DNA of 64,000 nt from Rhabdophis nuchalis (taxonomy: Eukaryota > Chordata > Lepidosauria > Squamata > Natricidae): NCBI GenBank assembly GCA_039707465.1, contig CM077649.1:13760001-13824000 (forward strand). The letters are read 5' to 3'. The notes below the pieces were generated by a model that was given only the letters and a program-made list of their open reading frames with translations, was not told where the DNA came from and did no database searches. Shown in pieces: positions 33,508-44,165 of this stretch (positions within the stretch are counted from its first letter, which is position 1; the number at the start of each line of letters is the position of its first letter). A program made the position numbers and the translations under genes.

Positions 33508-34522
33508 ATCCACCCCAGACCACCCCAACGATGCCGTCGAGGTTATGTCCCGGTGCTTGGAGGCCGTACGGATCTGGATGGGTAGTAACAAACTCAAGCT
33601 CAACCCGTCCAAGACTGAGTGGCTGTGGCTTCCGGCGCCCCGGTTCAGCCAGATTATTCCAACTCTGGCCATTGGGGGTGAAACACCGGCCCCTGTGGAG
33701 AGGGCGTGCAATTTGGGTGTCCTCCTGGATTCCCGGCTGTCTATGGAAGATCATGTGGCAGCCGTGGCCAGGGGGGCGTTTCATCAGGTACGCCTGATGC
33801 GCCAATTGCGCCCCTTACTGGACCGGGGTGCCTTACGCACAGTCACTCAAGCACTCGTCACCTCTCGACTCAACTACTGTAATGATCTCTACATGGGGCT
33901 TCCCTTGAGGTGCACCCGAAAGCTGCAGCTAGTCCAGAATGCAGCCGCGCGGGTGATTACGGGAGCGCCTAGACACTCCCACATAACACCTATCCTGCAC
34001 AAGCTGCACTGGCTTCCTGTGGTCTTTCGGGTGCGCTTCAAGGTTTTAACGACCATCTTTAAAGCGCTCCATGGCTCAGAGCCTAGTTACATGCGAGACC
34101 GCCTCCTGCCCCATACATCCCTCAGACCGATACGCTCCCACAGAGAGGGCCTCCTCAGGGTGCCGTCGGCTGGACAATGCCGACTGGCAACACCCAGGGG
34201 AAGAGCCTTCTCTGTGGCGAGACCAGCCCTTTGGAACGACTTACCCCCTGAACTCCGCACCATCTCTGACCTCTGCCTCTTCCGCAAGTGTCTGAAGACA
34301 CATCTATTCCATCTAGCCGGCCTAGCGTAACCTCCATTACTGACTTCTAGATAGTTTTAAATTTGGGATTTTTAATTCGGTTTTAGCACAGGATTTTATT
34401 AGAATAAGTTTTTAAAATTTTTATTATGTTTTGTATGTATTTTAACATTCCTGTGCGCCGCCCTGGGTCCGTTTGGAGAAGGGCGGGGTATAAATATAAT
34501 AAATAAATAAATAAATAAAAAT
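33508..34522 (+). mobile_element. L2-type LINE, longest copy
   Basis: A 5'-truncated L2 with about 820 bp of ORF2 and a 190-bp 3' untranslated region. The 3' region ends CGCCGCCCTGGGTCC, GGGCGGGGTATAAATA and an (ATAA)n tail. It starts just after the position of the polymerase YADD motif, which is missing. Confidence 0.94.
33545..34330 (+). pseudogene. L2 ORF2 C-terminal fragment, 261 codons
   Basis: Uninterrupted frame. Order of blocks: WMGSNKLKLNPSKTEWL (end of the reverse-transcriptase palm and thumb, residues 12-28), LGVLLDSRLSMEDHV, TVTQALVTSRLNYCNDLYMG, LQLVQNAAARVITG, LHWLPVVFRVRFKVL, IFKALHGSEPSYMRD, RAFSVARPALWNDLPPELR, ending HLAGLA. It lacks the endonuclease and the polymerase catalytic aspartates and so cannot act alone. 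The absence of stops suggests a fairly recent insertion compared with the other L2 copies. The methionine start is arbitrary. Confidence 0.92.
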
Positions 34523-34625
34523 AAATCTATATGCTTGCAGTGTATTGATGTACCAATATACTATACATTATATTTGATATCATGTGCATTGTTATGCACT
34601 CATAAATATGCACCATCCTCTATAG

Positions 34626-34736
34626 CAGGGGTCTCCAACCTTTGCAACTTTAAGTCTGAAGGACTTCAGCTCTCAGACTTAAAGTCTGGGAGCTGAAGTC
34701 CTTCAGACTTAAAGTTGCAAAGGTTGGAGACCCCTG
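34626..34736. mobile_element. Palindromic hAT-like MITE, short-apex form
   Basis: Perfect duplication CTCTATAG (34618-34625, 34737-34744). The arms are family A, but the CCAGCCAG apex is missing and the element is 111 bp. Confidence 0.95.
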
Positions 34737-34744
34737 CTCTATAG

Positions 34745-35838
34745 AATATATCCTCATTTTGAAAAGTGCAAACGTAAGTTTAAGTAATTACATTGCAGGC
34801 TCTTTTCTCAGCAATGCATTTAAATTAAAATTGGGGTCTTCCTCAAACGGTTATAAAAATGATTCCTGAAAACATTTCAGAGTAAAGCAATAATAACCAC
34901 AGAAAGGGCTCTGATCTCTGATTTTTTTTAGCCGATCCTCTTTTTTTTCATAGTTGAAATATAACCTGTTGCTACATGTAGATTTCTCACCAGTTATGTC
35001 TGGAAAAAGAAGTATCTTTTAATCTCATGTAATTCAAAGCATGTCTCATCAAGCAAGACTATAATGCCAGTGAAAGTTCAACCATGTTTTACCTGTTGTG
35101 GGGGAGGCCTATTCTATTTATTCATTCTATCAGCCTGTCTGAATCATAGACTGTAATGAAAGATGCATCTCCTATGGCATCTAAACATTAATTCTGCAGA
35201 AACATTCCAGAGGGCTTGGCAGTACAGCTTAATCTGGGGACAAGCCAAGGATCTGTCTCCATGCTTTGGGGCAAAATACCAGCCAAAACACTGGAGCTGC
35301 TGAAGACACAATTGCTGGAAGGGAAAAAAAGGAAGGAAGAGAGAAAGCAAGCAAGCATCACAACTATAATGTTTCATGCATAAGGTCACCATGACCACGA
35401 GAACATATTGCTAGATAATGTGACTACCACAGCTCTACCCTGATGTTCTCTTAATAGGCACATGGCCAAGGCTCAGAGAGCTTTTCAGATCGGGTCAGAA
35501 TAAACTTGCCTTGCAGCAATTTCTTTTTTTTTAAAAACCCTCAGGTTTTGGCATTGTGTCCTTTCATAAATCACCTTACATATGTCCTAAGCATCTTTTT
35601 CCCTTCTCTTATGCCTTTTTAATTCACAACATACAATTTTAATGGTCTTTGTTATCTTTTCTCTCTATAGGGTGGAGTCTGCATTTCAGTGAAGGCCTGA
35701 ATTGTCTTTCATAAATATTTATCATTTTTTAAAAGAATAGGCTTCCCACATGAAAGAGTATGGATATGAAGAGAAGACAAACAGACGGAACTGGAGCAGT
35801 TCTCCGGTGTGCTAAGAACGAATGCGTAAAAGCAAATA
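34745..35838. other. No recognisable feature
   Basis: AT-rich sequence without identified exon or repeat. Confidence 0.4.
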
Positions 35839-36316
35839 CAGTGGTACCTCGGACCACGAACGCCTCTCATCACGTCCAATTCGCTTCACGACCAAAAATT
35901 TCCCAAAAAATGTGCCCCGGTTCACGAACACCGTTTCGCTGCACGAACGGAAAAGTTCGTAAAAAATGCTCCGCTGCACGAACTCCGCCTCACTTCACGA
36001 ACTCTGCCTCGCATCACGAACTCCGCCCTCGCATCACGAACGGAAAAGTTCGTAAAAATGCCCGGATTCACGACCTCCGTTTTGCTTCACGAACCGGAAC
36101 CGCGGACATTTTAAAAACAAGGTCAGAACGGATTAACCGGATTTACATTGAACCCTATGGGAAACTGTGCCTCGCATCACAACCAAAAAACAAGGTCGGA
36201 ACGGATTAATCGGATTTACATTGAACCCTATGGGAAATTGTGCCTCGCATCACAACCAAATCGGATCGCGACCAGAGTCATTTCACGAATTAAGTTCGTG
36301 ATCCGAGGTACCACTG
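35839..36316. mobile_element. Tc1/mariner-like non-autonomous element with internal repeats
   Basis: Ends CAGTGGTACCTCGG and CCGAGGTACCACTG are perfect inverses, flanked by TA. The interior is built of repeated CACGAAC-containing units. It also has a direct repeat of about 70 bp (AACGGATTAACCGGATTTAC... near 36128 and 36198). An open frame of 149 codons crosses it but reflects the repeats only. Confidence 0.9.
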
Positions 36317-36360
36317 TATACAGTGGAAAGCAAGAGAACTGAGCCATATGGGATTTAGAG

Positions 36361-36474
36361 CAGGGGTCTCCAACCTTTGCAACTTTAAGTCTGAAGGACT
36401 TCAGCTTTGCTGGCTGGAGAATTCTGGGAGCTTAAGTCCTTCAGACTTAAAGTTGCAAAGGTTGGAGACCCCTG
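36361..36474. mobile_element. Palindromic hAT-like MITE (family A, asymmetric apex)
   Basis: Perfect duplication ATTTAGAG (36353-36360, 36475-36482). The left arm has lost its inner part (CTTCAGCTTTGCTGG), while the right arm keeps GAATTCTGGGAGC. Confidence 0.93.
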
Positions 36475-36482
36475 ATTTAGAG

Positions 36483-36957
36483 GACTTTTTAATATGAGTT
36501 GCCTTGAAGTGACTTTCTTGCCAAAATTCCAAGAAAACAGGAGCTATTAATTAGAAAATCAGTTCGGGGGAAAATCTAGTTGGGGGAGGGGAAATCACTG
36601 TGGAAAATATTTATTTTGCGGAAATGTAATCTGAACTCTTAAAACCACAGTCCAAGAGAACAACTTTGGAAAATTGGAAATCTAATGACCAGTACAAGAA
36701 AAGTAATTCAAACTGTCACTCTCTACAATGTTAAATTTTTGATATTGAAAAAAATTCTTTATTATTTCATTGGAATGAACATTTATGTATATTTAAATCT
36801 TCATTTTAGACACCAGTATGTCAACAATAATCATAGCATTTATGATTACTACTAATCATAATAATTTAACAGTAGGCTTTTGCAAGGTTTAAACCACCAT
36901 TTCATCTGTTAATTCTCCATCCCAAAACAAGTATCATAAATATGTTGCAGAATACAA
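36483..36957. other. No recognisable feature
   Basis: AT-rich sequence; nothing recognised. Confidence 0.4.
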
Positions 36958-37240
36958 TCTGAGTCAGTCACTGGGACCAAAGATTTATTCTTTCAAGCTT
37001 TCGGGCTCATGCTGGAACCCACCATCAGGGAATTTATCGTATCTCTGCAGAATATGTGCACTAAGCTAATCTACATGTAGTTGTATGGCGCCTGGTTGTG
37101 TGTAGCTTTTTGGTTGTTAATTAGAGTGTTGATGGCTGCCTGTTAAGTTATTGATTGTTGTTTCCTGGTGGAGGAAACCAGTTTGTGAGAAAACAAGTGA
37201 GTGGTTAGATGAGAAGACCCAACTCATTAATAAACTCACA
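36958..37240 (-). mobile_element. Possible Penelope-like terminal region with hammerhead-like core
   Basis: On the minus strand, CTGATG (37028-37023) is followed by a 6-bp helix GGGTTC/GAGCCC (37020-37015 with 37008-37003) with a 6-base loop, then GAAAGC. This resembles the CTGANGA-stem II-GAAA half of a hammerhead ribozyme, with GT where the final core A is expected. The surrounding sequence also reads like squamate Penelope-type termini, but I cannot confirm the family and there is no coding part. Confidence 0.3.
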
Positions 37241-38730
37241 CTTCAGTGAACAATGACATGCATTTAATTTTGCAGCTACTACGATTGATGGCCGAACAGG
37301 GACAAAAATAGACAGAGAAATGACTGAAGCCTGAGAAACAGACCCCTTGTCATTCAACAGCTTATCGGGTACTTCGGAGCTGAGGGTGCCATGTCACAAA
37401 GAAACAACTAAGATCTCCTTCAAAATTCTGTGATACGACAAGAGATAAAAGAGGGTGCTACTAATAATTAAAGAGTTAATGAACTCTTTGAAGGAATGTC
37501 ATTACTATGCACGCTTAGAAACATCATCTTTGCTTTTCCTTCACAAAAAAATCCAATAGAGACGTCTCTGGCTAGAGCAAAAGAACCAGTTCCAGATTAT
37601 GCTTGTCAATGTTGGCAAAACTGAAGAGATTTCATCCCCTTTACCTTCTCTAGCAACAAGCAAAAGAAAGCTAATAAGTGGGACAGACTCTAGAGAGTAG
37701 ATGAAATGGGTTGCTAATATTTAAGCAATTGAGCCTCATTTTGAATTCAATACAGTAGTTACTAAGCGATGATAGGAGGGATTGCAACAGAAGCACAGTG
37801 GGAAAAGGCAGGAAGGATAAAGAATGTTGATTACTTGCACTCCACGTTCTTCCCAAGTACTTTTCCATTCAAAAAGAGTGTGATGCAGAATTGCTCTCTT
37901 GCTTGAGAAGGCCTTGAACTCCACTCAAAGATTTTTCAGGAGAAAATAAAACAGAAGTGGCTGAGTATTGATTTTAAAAAATAAAATTTTTCCCATCCTA
38001 ACTTGTAGTTCAAAGGAGCTGGAAAAAATGGTTAAATATAGAAATATACAATTATTTAAAAGAACCCTTTGGAGATCATTTGAAATGCTCCTCATCAAGA
38101 ATTAAATGCGAAAATATAAAATAATCAAATGGCATTACCTTTAATAAAGCCACTAATAAATTGTATAACCTTCACCCTTTCTGCCATTTCAATGTCAGCT
38201 GTTTGATAATCAGCAATTCTCAACTGATACTGACTTCTATAATCTTTTAATAATTAATATTTAAATAAATAAATAGGAACAATGTAATCCAATTAGAGCA
38301 GTATTTGTGTAGTTGGCAGATTGGCAGTTTTGAAATACTCCACTCGATGAGTGGAGACTGGACCAAACAGTCTCCAATTATACAGACCAATTAGAGCAGA
38401 TCATCAAGACATTTCTGAGATCTCGTTAGCTGGTTGTTATAGACATCTCCCTGAATCAGAACAGTCTCTCGGTCTATTGTTCCCTCTCCCTCCCATTCCC
38501 TCTCTCACTCACTCAAACATTTTTATATGATAAATGTTGCTCAAAACAAACCTCAAATGCTGCATGCATGCATGCATGCACCCACAAACAAGCACACTTT
38601 AAGGAACATTAGACAATGATCCATTTCATGTCAAATAACTGTTGCTTTTTTTGCTATTTATTACTTTAATATATTTAATGTAAAGGTGTGGGGTTAAAGT
38701 CTCTGAGAGTTGGAGCTATTTCAAACATAC
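37241..38730. other. No recognisable feature
   Basis: About 1.5 kb of AT-rich sequence with a short TGCA repeat at 38564-38581. No exon or repeat family was recognised. Confidence 0.4.
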
Positions 38731-38837
38731 AGGTGAAACTCGAAAAATTAGAATATCATGCAAAAGTTCGTTTATTTCAGTAAAGCAACTTAAAAGGTTA
38801 AACTAATATATGAGATAAGACTCCCTACCTACCTACT

Positions 38838-38877
38838 GTATTTCTCTCTCTCTCTCTCTCTCTCTCCCTCCCTCCCT

Positions 38878-38926
<49 letters not shown>

Positions 38927-39025
38927 CCTTTATCTACCTACCTACCTAACTACACACACTCTCTGCCTACCTACCTACTGTATTTCTCTCTCTCTCTCTC
39001 TCCCCCTCTACCTACCTACCTACCT
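38838..39025. repeat. CT/CTAC compound microsatellite inside Tc1 terminus
   Basis: Two CT runs, CTCC units and CTAC units alternate twice. The pattern CCTACCTACTGTATTTCTCT occurs at both ends, so the tract itself is partly duplicated. Confidence 0.93.
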
Positions 39026-39298
39026 ACTCTCTTGCAAAACGTGCAAAATTAGAATATCGTGTAAAAGTTCATTTATTTCAGTAATGCAACTTAAAAGGTT
39101 AAACTAATATATGAGATAAGACTCATTCCATGCAAAGCAAGATAGTTCAAGCCGTGATTTGTCATAATTGGGATGATTATGGCTCATGAAAACCCCAAAT
39201 CCACAATCTCAGGAAATTAGAATAGTACATGCAATCAATAAAACGATTATACATAGAACAATATTGGACCTCTGAAAAGTATAAGCATGCATATGTAC

Positions 39299-39529
39299 TC
39301 AGTACTTGGTTTGGGCTCCTTTTGCAGCAATTACTGCCTCAATGCGGCGTGGCATGGAAGCTATCAGCCTGTGGCACTGCTGAGGTGTTATGGAAGACCA
39401 GGATGCTTCAATAGCGGCCTTCAACTCTTCTGCATTGTTCAGTCTCATGTCTCTCATCTTTCTCTTGGCAATGCCCAATAGATTCTCTATGGGGTTCATG
39501 TCAGGTGAGTTTGCTGGCCAATCAAACAC
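39299..39529 (-). pseudogene. Tc1-like transposase, C-terminal 76 residues
   Basis: The frame reads FDWPANSPDMNPIENLLGIA, then KRKMRDMRLNNAEELKAAIE and ITPQQCHRLIASMPRRIEAV, ending AKGAQTKY and a stop. NPIEN contains the glutamate of the DD34E triad. The two catalytic aspartates and the DNA-binding domain lie upstream and are missing, so it cannot be active. The tryptophan usual after NPIENL is leucine here. The sequence is close to Tc1-like transposases I know from fish, which raises the possibility of horizontal transfer at family level. Confidence 0.9.
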
Positions 39530-39569
39530 AGTAATCCCATGGTCATTGAACCAGGTTTTGGTGCTTACA

Positions 39570-40012
39570 CTGACACCCGCTTAGGCATTCAAGTGAGTGC
39601 CAGTAGAGCTCCTGTGCAAACCTCCCTCCCCCCCCCCACCAGAGGCATGGAGTTAGGAGATAAAATCTTACAATCTCATAAATTGTGTTGTTCAGAGAAA
39701 TGCTGGGAAAGGCGTCTTTTTAGATAGGTTCATATGGAAGCAATATCTCCTACAACTGGTACAATAGTGCTTCTCGGAAATTTGAGACAGTCTGTTTGGT
39801 TAATAAGAACAGAAAAGGGAGAAGGACATTTAGGCTTGATATTTAGGTATGATATTAGCTAGTTATAGAGGGCCAAAACACATACCACAAGGATGTACTA
39901 GATGTGACAATAGGATATGTAAAAGTCAGGACTTCGAACTATCTAAAATCTGTTAGTGGTGGAGTATTTTGGATTCAGATTACGATCATCCACTATGTAA
40001 AAGTCAATTAAG
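39570..40012. other. No recognisable feature
   Basis: Sequence with a short C-run near 39628. No family was recognised. Confidence 0.4.
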
Positions 40013-40450
40013 CTAACCTGGTTACCTGCAAGACCGCCTCCTGCTACCAAATACCTCCCACCGTCCAGTTCGCTCCCACAGAGAGGGCCTCCTCAGGGTG
40101 CCGTCGGCTAAACAATGTGGGCTGGCAAACCCCAGGGGGAGAGCCTTCTCTGTGGCAGCTCCCGCCCTCTGGAATGACCTACCCCCTGGACTAAGGACAA
40201 TCTCGGACCTACATCTCTTCCGTCGGGCCCTGAAGACGCACTTGTTTTGCACTGCTGGGCTATCATAATTTTAAAGAGATTTTTAATTGTGATTTTAGTT
40301 TGCGACTTTTAAATATTGGCCAATTATTTAATATTTCTTTTTAATACTGTTTTTAAACTCTTCATCATCATTTTTATTCTGGCTGTACTGAGTCCCGAAA
40401 GGGAGAAGGGCGGTATAGAAATCAAATAAAAGTAAAGTAAAGTAAAGATA
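40013..40450 (+). mobile_element. L2-type LINE, 3' end (divergent subfamily)
   Basis: Encodes YLQDRLLLPNTSHRPVRSHREGL-like residues and ALWNDLPPGLRTISDLHLF-like residues. The 3' end reads GAGTCCCGAAAGGGAGAAGG with an AAGTA tail. It is closest to the minus-strand copy at 54610-55183 and differs from the other L2 copies in the LLLPNTSHR segment. Confidence 0.88.
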
Positions 40451-40804
40451 AGAGGAAAACTATTTTTTTGTCATCTATGACAAAATGTTACATTTTTGTC
40501 CACTCTTAATGAAACTTGGCATAAGATATGGATTCCTGACTACTTTTGGAGGATATTATTAGACAATTACTTATTTTTATTGTTTACAATTGCATTAAGA
40601 TCTGCAGCATTCTCTCATTCCTCCAGAGACTTCAGCTGCTGCTGTTGCTGCTGTCCTGTATTTGATCCTGGGCTCTTTGATTGCCTGGCAAAAGAATGTT
40701 TGTTTCCTGATAGTTCTTCAATTCTTTTGCCAGAAAGAATAAATGTTCTTATGGGTTCGGAATCCTAGCCTAAGAGTTACGCATCTGCTTTTTGTGTGAC
40801 ATAT

Positions 40805-41897
40805 GAGTCATTCCGTGTCAAGTGGTCTGGGACTCCCTGCTCGACCATCACGGATTTCAATGAAACTTGGTGTGAACATGCACACGTGTCCCCAATGAAC
40901 ATTGGTAAAGTGTTATGTTTGCCAATGCAATACTTGCAGAGATTTAGTCATTTGTTTGACCCCCATACCCCAGTCTTCTACAGCAGGGGTCTCCAACCTT
41001 TGCAACTTTAAGTCTGAAGGACTTCAGCTCCCAGACTTCTCCAGCCAGCTTTGCTCAGTATGACTCTGAGGATTCAGCAACTTTGAGACATAATATCTCT
41101 GGCAATATTTTGTTGAAGGAAACAAAATTTCGTCATCTTGTACAACTTGTGCTCTGTTAAAAAAAACATTCTTATGAGTGATCTCCATCTAGATAAGTTG
41201 AAACAAAATTGCCTGAAAATGACTGTGGCTCAAAAAAAGGTTAAAGTTTGACTTTTTATATCTCTGGAAGGAAAGGCATGAGAAACGTGAAACTTTGTGT
41301 ATAACAACTTAGCAACCCAAGGTTTTCAAATATAAAATTTCACTCTCCTACTGCTTTCCAATAGTTCACAAATTGAGTGTAAAGTTGATGGGTTTTGTAA
41401 AAACGTCAAAAATACGCTATCTTCAGCCCACTTTTACACACACAAAAAAGACCTTCTGAAAACTCTGTTAAATCTTTCTCATTAGAAAGAGCATGCTTCA
41501 ACCCCCCGCCCATAAAAAAATAGGGTGGGTTTTTCATTGGTGATGTATAAAGCACTAAAAATAGAATCAAATTTGAGGACATTGTATGGCAACGTCACAT
41601 GCATTCTATTATTGTTTCATCGTTTTTGTTTTATATAGACATCATTACTTCTATTATATTACATTGGTCCATGGCGACATTGTCACTACCAGTTCAGGCA
41701 CTTGACCCAGCAACCACATTGCCATTGGGGGCACGCCCAATAGCCATGCAATACCAGCCACAGGTGGGTTTCTTGGGTCAGGATCCCAAGCCTGTAGTTT
41801 AGTTTCTTCCTTGAGGTTTCAAAGCCTTGTATGGGAAATCCATGATGGTCGAGCAGGACACTTTTCGGAAATCAGACCACTTGACATGGAGTGACCC
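40805..41897. mobile_element. Unclassified DNA transposon with long inverted termini
   Basis: The left end GAGTCATTCCGTGTCAAGTG and the right end CACTTGACATGGAGTGACCC are imperfect inverses. The similarity continues inward, after a small indel, through CTGCTCGACCATCACGGATT (left) and its inverse near 41845 (right), for roughly 60 bp. AT flanks both sides and may be a 2-bp target duplication. The interior has no recognised transposase; a short frame at 41599-41802 ends within it. A half MITE is nested at 40984-41055. Superfamily unknown to me. Confidence 0.75.
40984..41055. mobile_element. Half of a palindromic hAT-like MITE
   Basis: Left arm only, CAGGGGTCTCCAACC through CCAGCCAGCTTTGCT. It is nested in the transposon at 40805-41897 and breaks at the apex, like the half copy at 9671. 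Confidence 0.88.
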
Positions 41898-41965
41898 ATA
41901 CCTTGTTTTTCTCTGCAGTCTTTAAAATAATAGTAATCAGGAGGGTTGACAGCAAGGTTCTGGAT

Positions 41966-42100
41966 CAGTGTTTCTCAACCTTGGCGAGTTTAAGATGAGT
42001 GGACTTCAACTCCCAGAATTCCCCAGCCAGCCATGTTGGCTGGGGAATTCTGGGAGCTGAAGTCCACTCGTCTTAACGTCGTCAAGGTTGAGAAACACTC
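41966..42100. mobile_element. Palindromic hAT-like MITE (family C)
   Basis: Ends CAGTGTTTCTCAACCTTGGC and inverse, last base C instead of G. Perfect duplication TTCTGGAT (41958-41965, 42101-42108). The inner GGACTTCAACTCCCAGAATT block is shared with families B and D. Confidence 0.94.
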
Positions 42101-42108
42101 TTCTGGAT

Positions 42109-42523
42109 AGTTGGAGATTTCATGGGTAGGTTGCTGATTAAATTATAGTAGTTAATTGACTGACGACCTTTTGGCTGTATATTATACACAGGTCATTGGT
42201 GAGGGAAAGGTGTTATGGGTACTAAAGATATGACCCTATCATCATATTTTGCTTCGTCCACTTGTCATTATTTACCATGCAGGGTTTGTATCCAATAGAA
42301 TCTCTGATTGGATAATACCTTTATTTTCCCAGGAGTTCTGTGAGTATCCCTGATGTTGTCTTGTATACAAAAGCTGCATTCAATAGATTTTACCATTATG
42401 TATCTGTTAACATAAGAACTGCTTATTCTTGGGGGATAAACTCAAAGAAAAACTTTATTCTGGTAGATAAATGCTTCACAATCTCTGAATTCTTTTTTAA
42501 AAATCTCTTTTGAATATAATCAA
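42109..42523. other. No recognisable feature
   Basis: AT-rich sequence; nothing recognised. Confidence 0.4.
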
Positions 42524-43120
42524 TCACCGCGCGGGTGATTATGGGTGCTTCAAGGCAATCCCACATAACACCACTCCTGCGCGAGCTGCACTGGCTGCCT
42601 GTGACCTTCCGGGTGCGTTATAAGGTTTTGATGACCATCTTCAAAGTACTCCATGGCACGGGGCCTAGCTACCTATGAGACCATCTACTGCCCCATACAT
42701 CCCTACGACCAATAAGAGAGGGTCTGCTCCGGGTGCCGTCAACCGGGCAATGCCGGTTGGCAACGCCCAGGGGAAGAGCCTTCTCTGTGATGGACCCAAA
42801 CCTCTGGAACGCTCTACCTCCCGAACTCCGTGTCATCTCGGACCTCCGCCTGTTCCGCCAGCGGTTAAAAACGCACTTCTTCCAACAAGCCGGCCTGGCA
42901 TGATTTTACTCGACACTGTACTGCTTTTAGTTGACCAAAGTTTTAATTCTGGGGTTTTAATATGGGTTTTAGCGCAGGGTGGGTTTAATTTAATTCAGTT
43001 TTAAGAATGTTTATATGTATATTTATATTTTATATTCCCTGTGCACCGCCCCGAGTCCCTATCTGGTGAGATGGGTGTGGCTTATAAATACGATTAATAA
43101 ATAATAAATAAATAAAATAA
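42524..43120 (+). mobile_element. L2-type LINE, 3' part
   Basis: Begins in the AARVIMGASRQSHIT-like region and runs through LRELHWLPVTFRVRYKVL-like residues. A stop replaces the residue after SYL (TATGAGACC) near 42675. It continues to the usual 3' untranslated region (GCACCGCCCCGAGTCCC) and an AATAA tail. A 10-bp deletion within the IRSHRE segment shifts the frame. Confidence 0.9.
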
Positions 43121-43957
43121 AAGTAAATATCAACAGCCCTATACTTATTCTGCATGTACCACTTCTCATTAGTCTTACCTCAGATTATTTGTCAAGTTTT
43201 ACAAGGAGTCAAGTAATGAGGAAAAAAAAATAAACTAAACTAAACGTAAATGCCCCATTTCAAGTTGAATGATGAAAACTAATACTGCTTGGATTTTCAT
43301 GACATCCCTTTTTTGGCACATCTTCTGCCAGTTCGGGGTAAAGAGCCAATGGCGAGGTTTGCTTTTTAAAAGAAAGAAACACTTTTGGACATCTCCCTAG
43401 AATTAGAATAACAGTGATCCCAAGCAGAATTTCTAATATGATCCTCTTTGAGAAAATCCTTGACAGCGAAAAAGAAGGGATTATATTGCTTTGTGCCTTG
43501 CTCCTCAAAAAACCTTGGGCATTTGAAGAGAAAGGCAATGTATGACAAGTCAGACAGAGAATAGGGTGGAGCGATTCCAGACTGTAAACAAGCCTCCTCA
43601 CTGAAGCAGTGATTAGGATAAAAGGCATTCTTCAAGAGTTCAGCCTTGAGTGGCTCTCTGGAATCAGATTTCTGGTATCTGACACAGTTGATGATGCAGA
43701 AAAGCTGAGATTAGAAAGGGTGTGCATTTTTGAGCCGCACTTTCTTTTTATTAACTTCCCTTGATATATATTAGTATAAATTCAAATAAATCCTTCTTTT
43801 GCCCCATCAAAAATTATGCTAGAAGAGGTGGGATCAGGAGCAGTTATGTGTTTGTTACAATTTCAAGAATGGTCCATTGTTGGGTTGGAGCATTTTGCTA
43901 TTGAGCCCTTGGTATAACAAATTCCAAGCTTTACTGATTTACTAATAATTGATGGAG
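43121..43957. other. No confidently recognised feature
   Basis: Two overlapping minus-strand frames at 43260-43635 contain LSYIAFLFKCPRFFEEQGTK and continuation blocks faintly reminiscent of LINE C-termini, split by a frameshift. This is too weak to name. Confidence 0.35.
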
Positions 43958-44165
43958 TAATAAATAGCACTAGCACTTAGTCCCCTCTAAGCAGTTTATA
44001 GAGTCAGCATGCTGACCCCAATAATCTGAGTCTTCATTTTACTGACCTCAGAAGGATGGAAGGCTGAGTCAACCTTGAGCCATGAGGATCGAACTTCTGG
44101 CAGCTGGCAATCAGCAGAATTAGCCTGGAATACTGCATTCTAACCACTGCACCACCACTAGATCT
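43958..44165 (-). mobile_element. tRNA-derived SINE (squamate type)
   Basis: Inverse of the copy at 20680-20915: CACTTAGTCCCCTCTAAGC, AGAGTCAGCATGCTGACCCC, GGAAGGCTGAGTCAACC-like and a tRNA-like head near 44130-44160 (TCTAACCACTGCACCACCAC). Confidence 0.78.

Larger units (their letters stand above)
38731..39569 (-). mobile_element. Tc1-like transposon, truncated, terminus doubled
   Basis: The plus-strand left edge is TA followed by CAGGTGAAACTCGAAAAATT, a Tc1-like terminal repeat extending to about 38823. A CT/CTAC-rich microsatellite of about 210 bp follows. Then a second copy of the same terminal sequence (ATTAGAATATCGTGTAAAAG onward) continues into the element at 39045-39125. The transposase C-terminus is encoded on the minus strand at 39299-39529. 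Homology ends near 39569, so the other terminus is missing. Confidence 0.85.

Noticed and set aside
33347..33805. 152-codon minus-strand frame opposite the L2
   Set aside because: Antisense shadow of the L2 ORF2 fragment at 33545-34330.
35760..36209. 149-codon plus-strand frame rich in Arg, Lys and Ser
   Set aside because: Arises from the repeat units of the mariner-like element at 35839-36316.
43260..43635. Overlapping minus-strand frames with KCPRFFEEQ
   Set aside because: Weak resemblance to LINE C-termini only; no second supporting block.
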